The notes under the pieces are model-generated. The model was not told the DNA's origin. It made no database searches and was given only the letters and a program-made list of their open reading frames with translations. The translations under genes and the position numbers were made by a program. A stretch of 6,285 bases of DNA from Calditrichia bacterium (GTDB taxonomy: Bacteria; Calditrichota; Calditrichia; Calditrichales; Calditrichaceae), in assembly GCA_027039465.1 (NCBI GenBank), contig JALWEA010000644.1, forward strand, positions 1-6,285, given 5' to 3'. Shown piece by piece: positions 5,721 to 6,285 of this stretch (within the stretch, counting starts at the first letter, position 1; each line of letters begins with the position of its first letter).

Positions 5721-6285
5721 TCATCTCCCCTGTCTAAGATCCGGATAAATTAATTTTGCCGTAATGGTTAAGGTCTTGTCCGGAAAGTCCTTGGGCAACG
5801 GCAAAAAAGGAAACAATGCCTTGATTGCCTCGGTGCTGGAAAGTTGCAACGATTTGTGCCCCACATGTTTTAAAACCTGAATATCCGTCATTTGACCTTG
5901 TTTGTCAATAGTAAAACGAACGATCGTGTAGCCGTGAATAAGTCCCAATTGATAATAGGCCGGTGGCGCAAACCACACCTGATACAATTTGTTCTTAAGA
6001 GCATTAACATACGGCGCCCACTCCCATTTGTAAGTGCTCAATGAGATCGCGCCCAAATCTTCCACCGAAAAATCCTTTTGATTCATTATTTGGTTAGCGC
6101 CCTGCCGCGCTTGGGACTGCGGTTGAAATTTCTGCGTTTGTTGGGCTCTGGAATCATTCAGGGCCATACTGGTTTCTTCGCCCAAGGCGCTTTTGGTAAA
6201 AGTTTTGCTTTGGAATTTTTGAAACGATTTAAAACTGGGCGCCGGAGAAAAATCGGGCAAAGCCGCATTGCCCGTACTTTTGGGT
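5721..6285 (-). CDS. tonB: TonB-family energy transducer, C-terminal part (5'-truncated by window edge)
   Basis: The frame is open through the right edge, so the start codon and N-terminal membrane anchor lie outside; 187 residues are visible. A TTG at 6260 is only an internal Leu codon. The first ~70 visible residues are rich in Ser, Gln, Lys and Phe (SFKSFQKFQSKTF), a low-complexity periplasmic linker. It is not the classical Pro-Glu/Pro-Lys linker of E. coli TonB. The TonB C-terminal domain fills the last ~110 residues: YVNALKNKLYQVWFAPPAYY, then GYTIVRFTIDKQGQMTDIQV, then FLPLPKDFPDKTLTITAKL before the end. These match the family pattern of a W-x-P helix, a V-x-F-x-I-x-x-x-G strand and a PLP-x-x-FP-x-x-L terminus. 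It would contact outer-membrane receptors and be driven by the adjacent ExbB/ExbD. A TolA-like role is less likely. Confidence 0.88.
   Translation of the reverse strand, partial: PKSTGNAALPDFSPAPSFKSFQKFQSKTFTKSALGEETSMALNDSRAQQTQKFQPQSQARQGANQIMNQKDFSVEDLGAISLSTYKWEWAPYVNALKNKLYQVWFAPPAYYQLGLIHGYTIVRFTIDKQGQMTDIQVLKHVGHKSLQLSSTEAIKALFPFLPLPKDFPDKTLTITAKLIYPDLRQGR

Overview
The window is a stretch of chromosome in which every supportable gene lies on the minus strand, so genes are described from high to low coordinates. The TonB/ExbB/ExbD set implies a Gram-negative (diderm) bacterium. Base composition is moderate by eye (not computed), with AT-rich intergenic DNA. The style of the TonB, ExbB and NtrC-type proteins is compatible with the FCB superphylum or a relative such as Calditrichota, but that placement is a low-confidence impression. 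No phage, transposase, CRISPR, tRNA or rRNA signature was seen.

Region 1 (6285-4654) is an energy-transduction operon: a TonB-family protein cut by the window edge, then ExbB and ExbD. The spacings are 3 and 17 nt. ExbB/ExbD form the proton-driven inner-membrane motor, and the TonB-like protein would carry its force across the periplasm to outer-membrane receptors.

Region 2 (4653-4180) is a 474-bp intergenic gap with no convincing gene. It holds a pair of 19-nt inverted arms (one mismatch) 71 nt apart, resembling a REP/MITE-type element. It also holds a perfect 14-bp palindrome and an AT-rich putative promoter just upstream of the next operon.

Region 3 (4179-1) is a tightly packed, probably translationally coupled operon. 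Its order is homoserine dehydrogenase with a C-terminal ACT domain, a FAH-family (FAHD1/YcgM-like) enzyme, MazG nucleotide pyrophosphohydrolase, a soluble histidine kinase, and a response regulator cut by the window start. Successive genes overlap by 4, 8, 8 and 14-20 nt. The receiver ends in a linker typical of NtrC-family regulators. The operon therefore joins amino-acid biosynthesis, two possible metabolite-housekeeping enzymes and a cytosolic two-component pair.

Most of the content is recognisable by family. The points most worth a second look are the altered active-site motifs of the homoserine dehydrogenase, the inverted-repeat element, and the coupling of a kinase/regulator pair to metabolic enzymes. 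I did not find strong evidence for a wholly new system.
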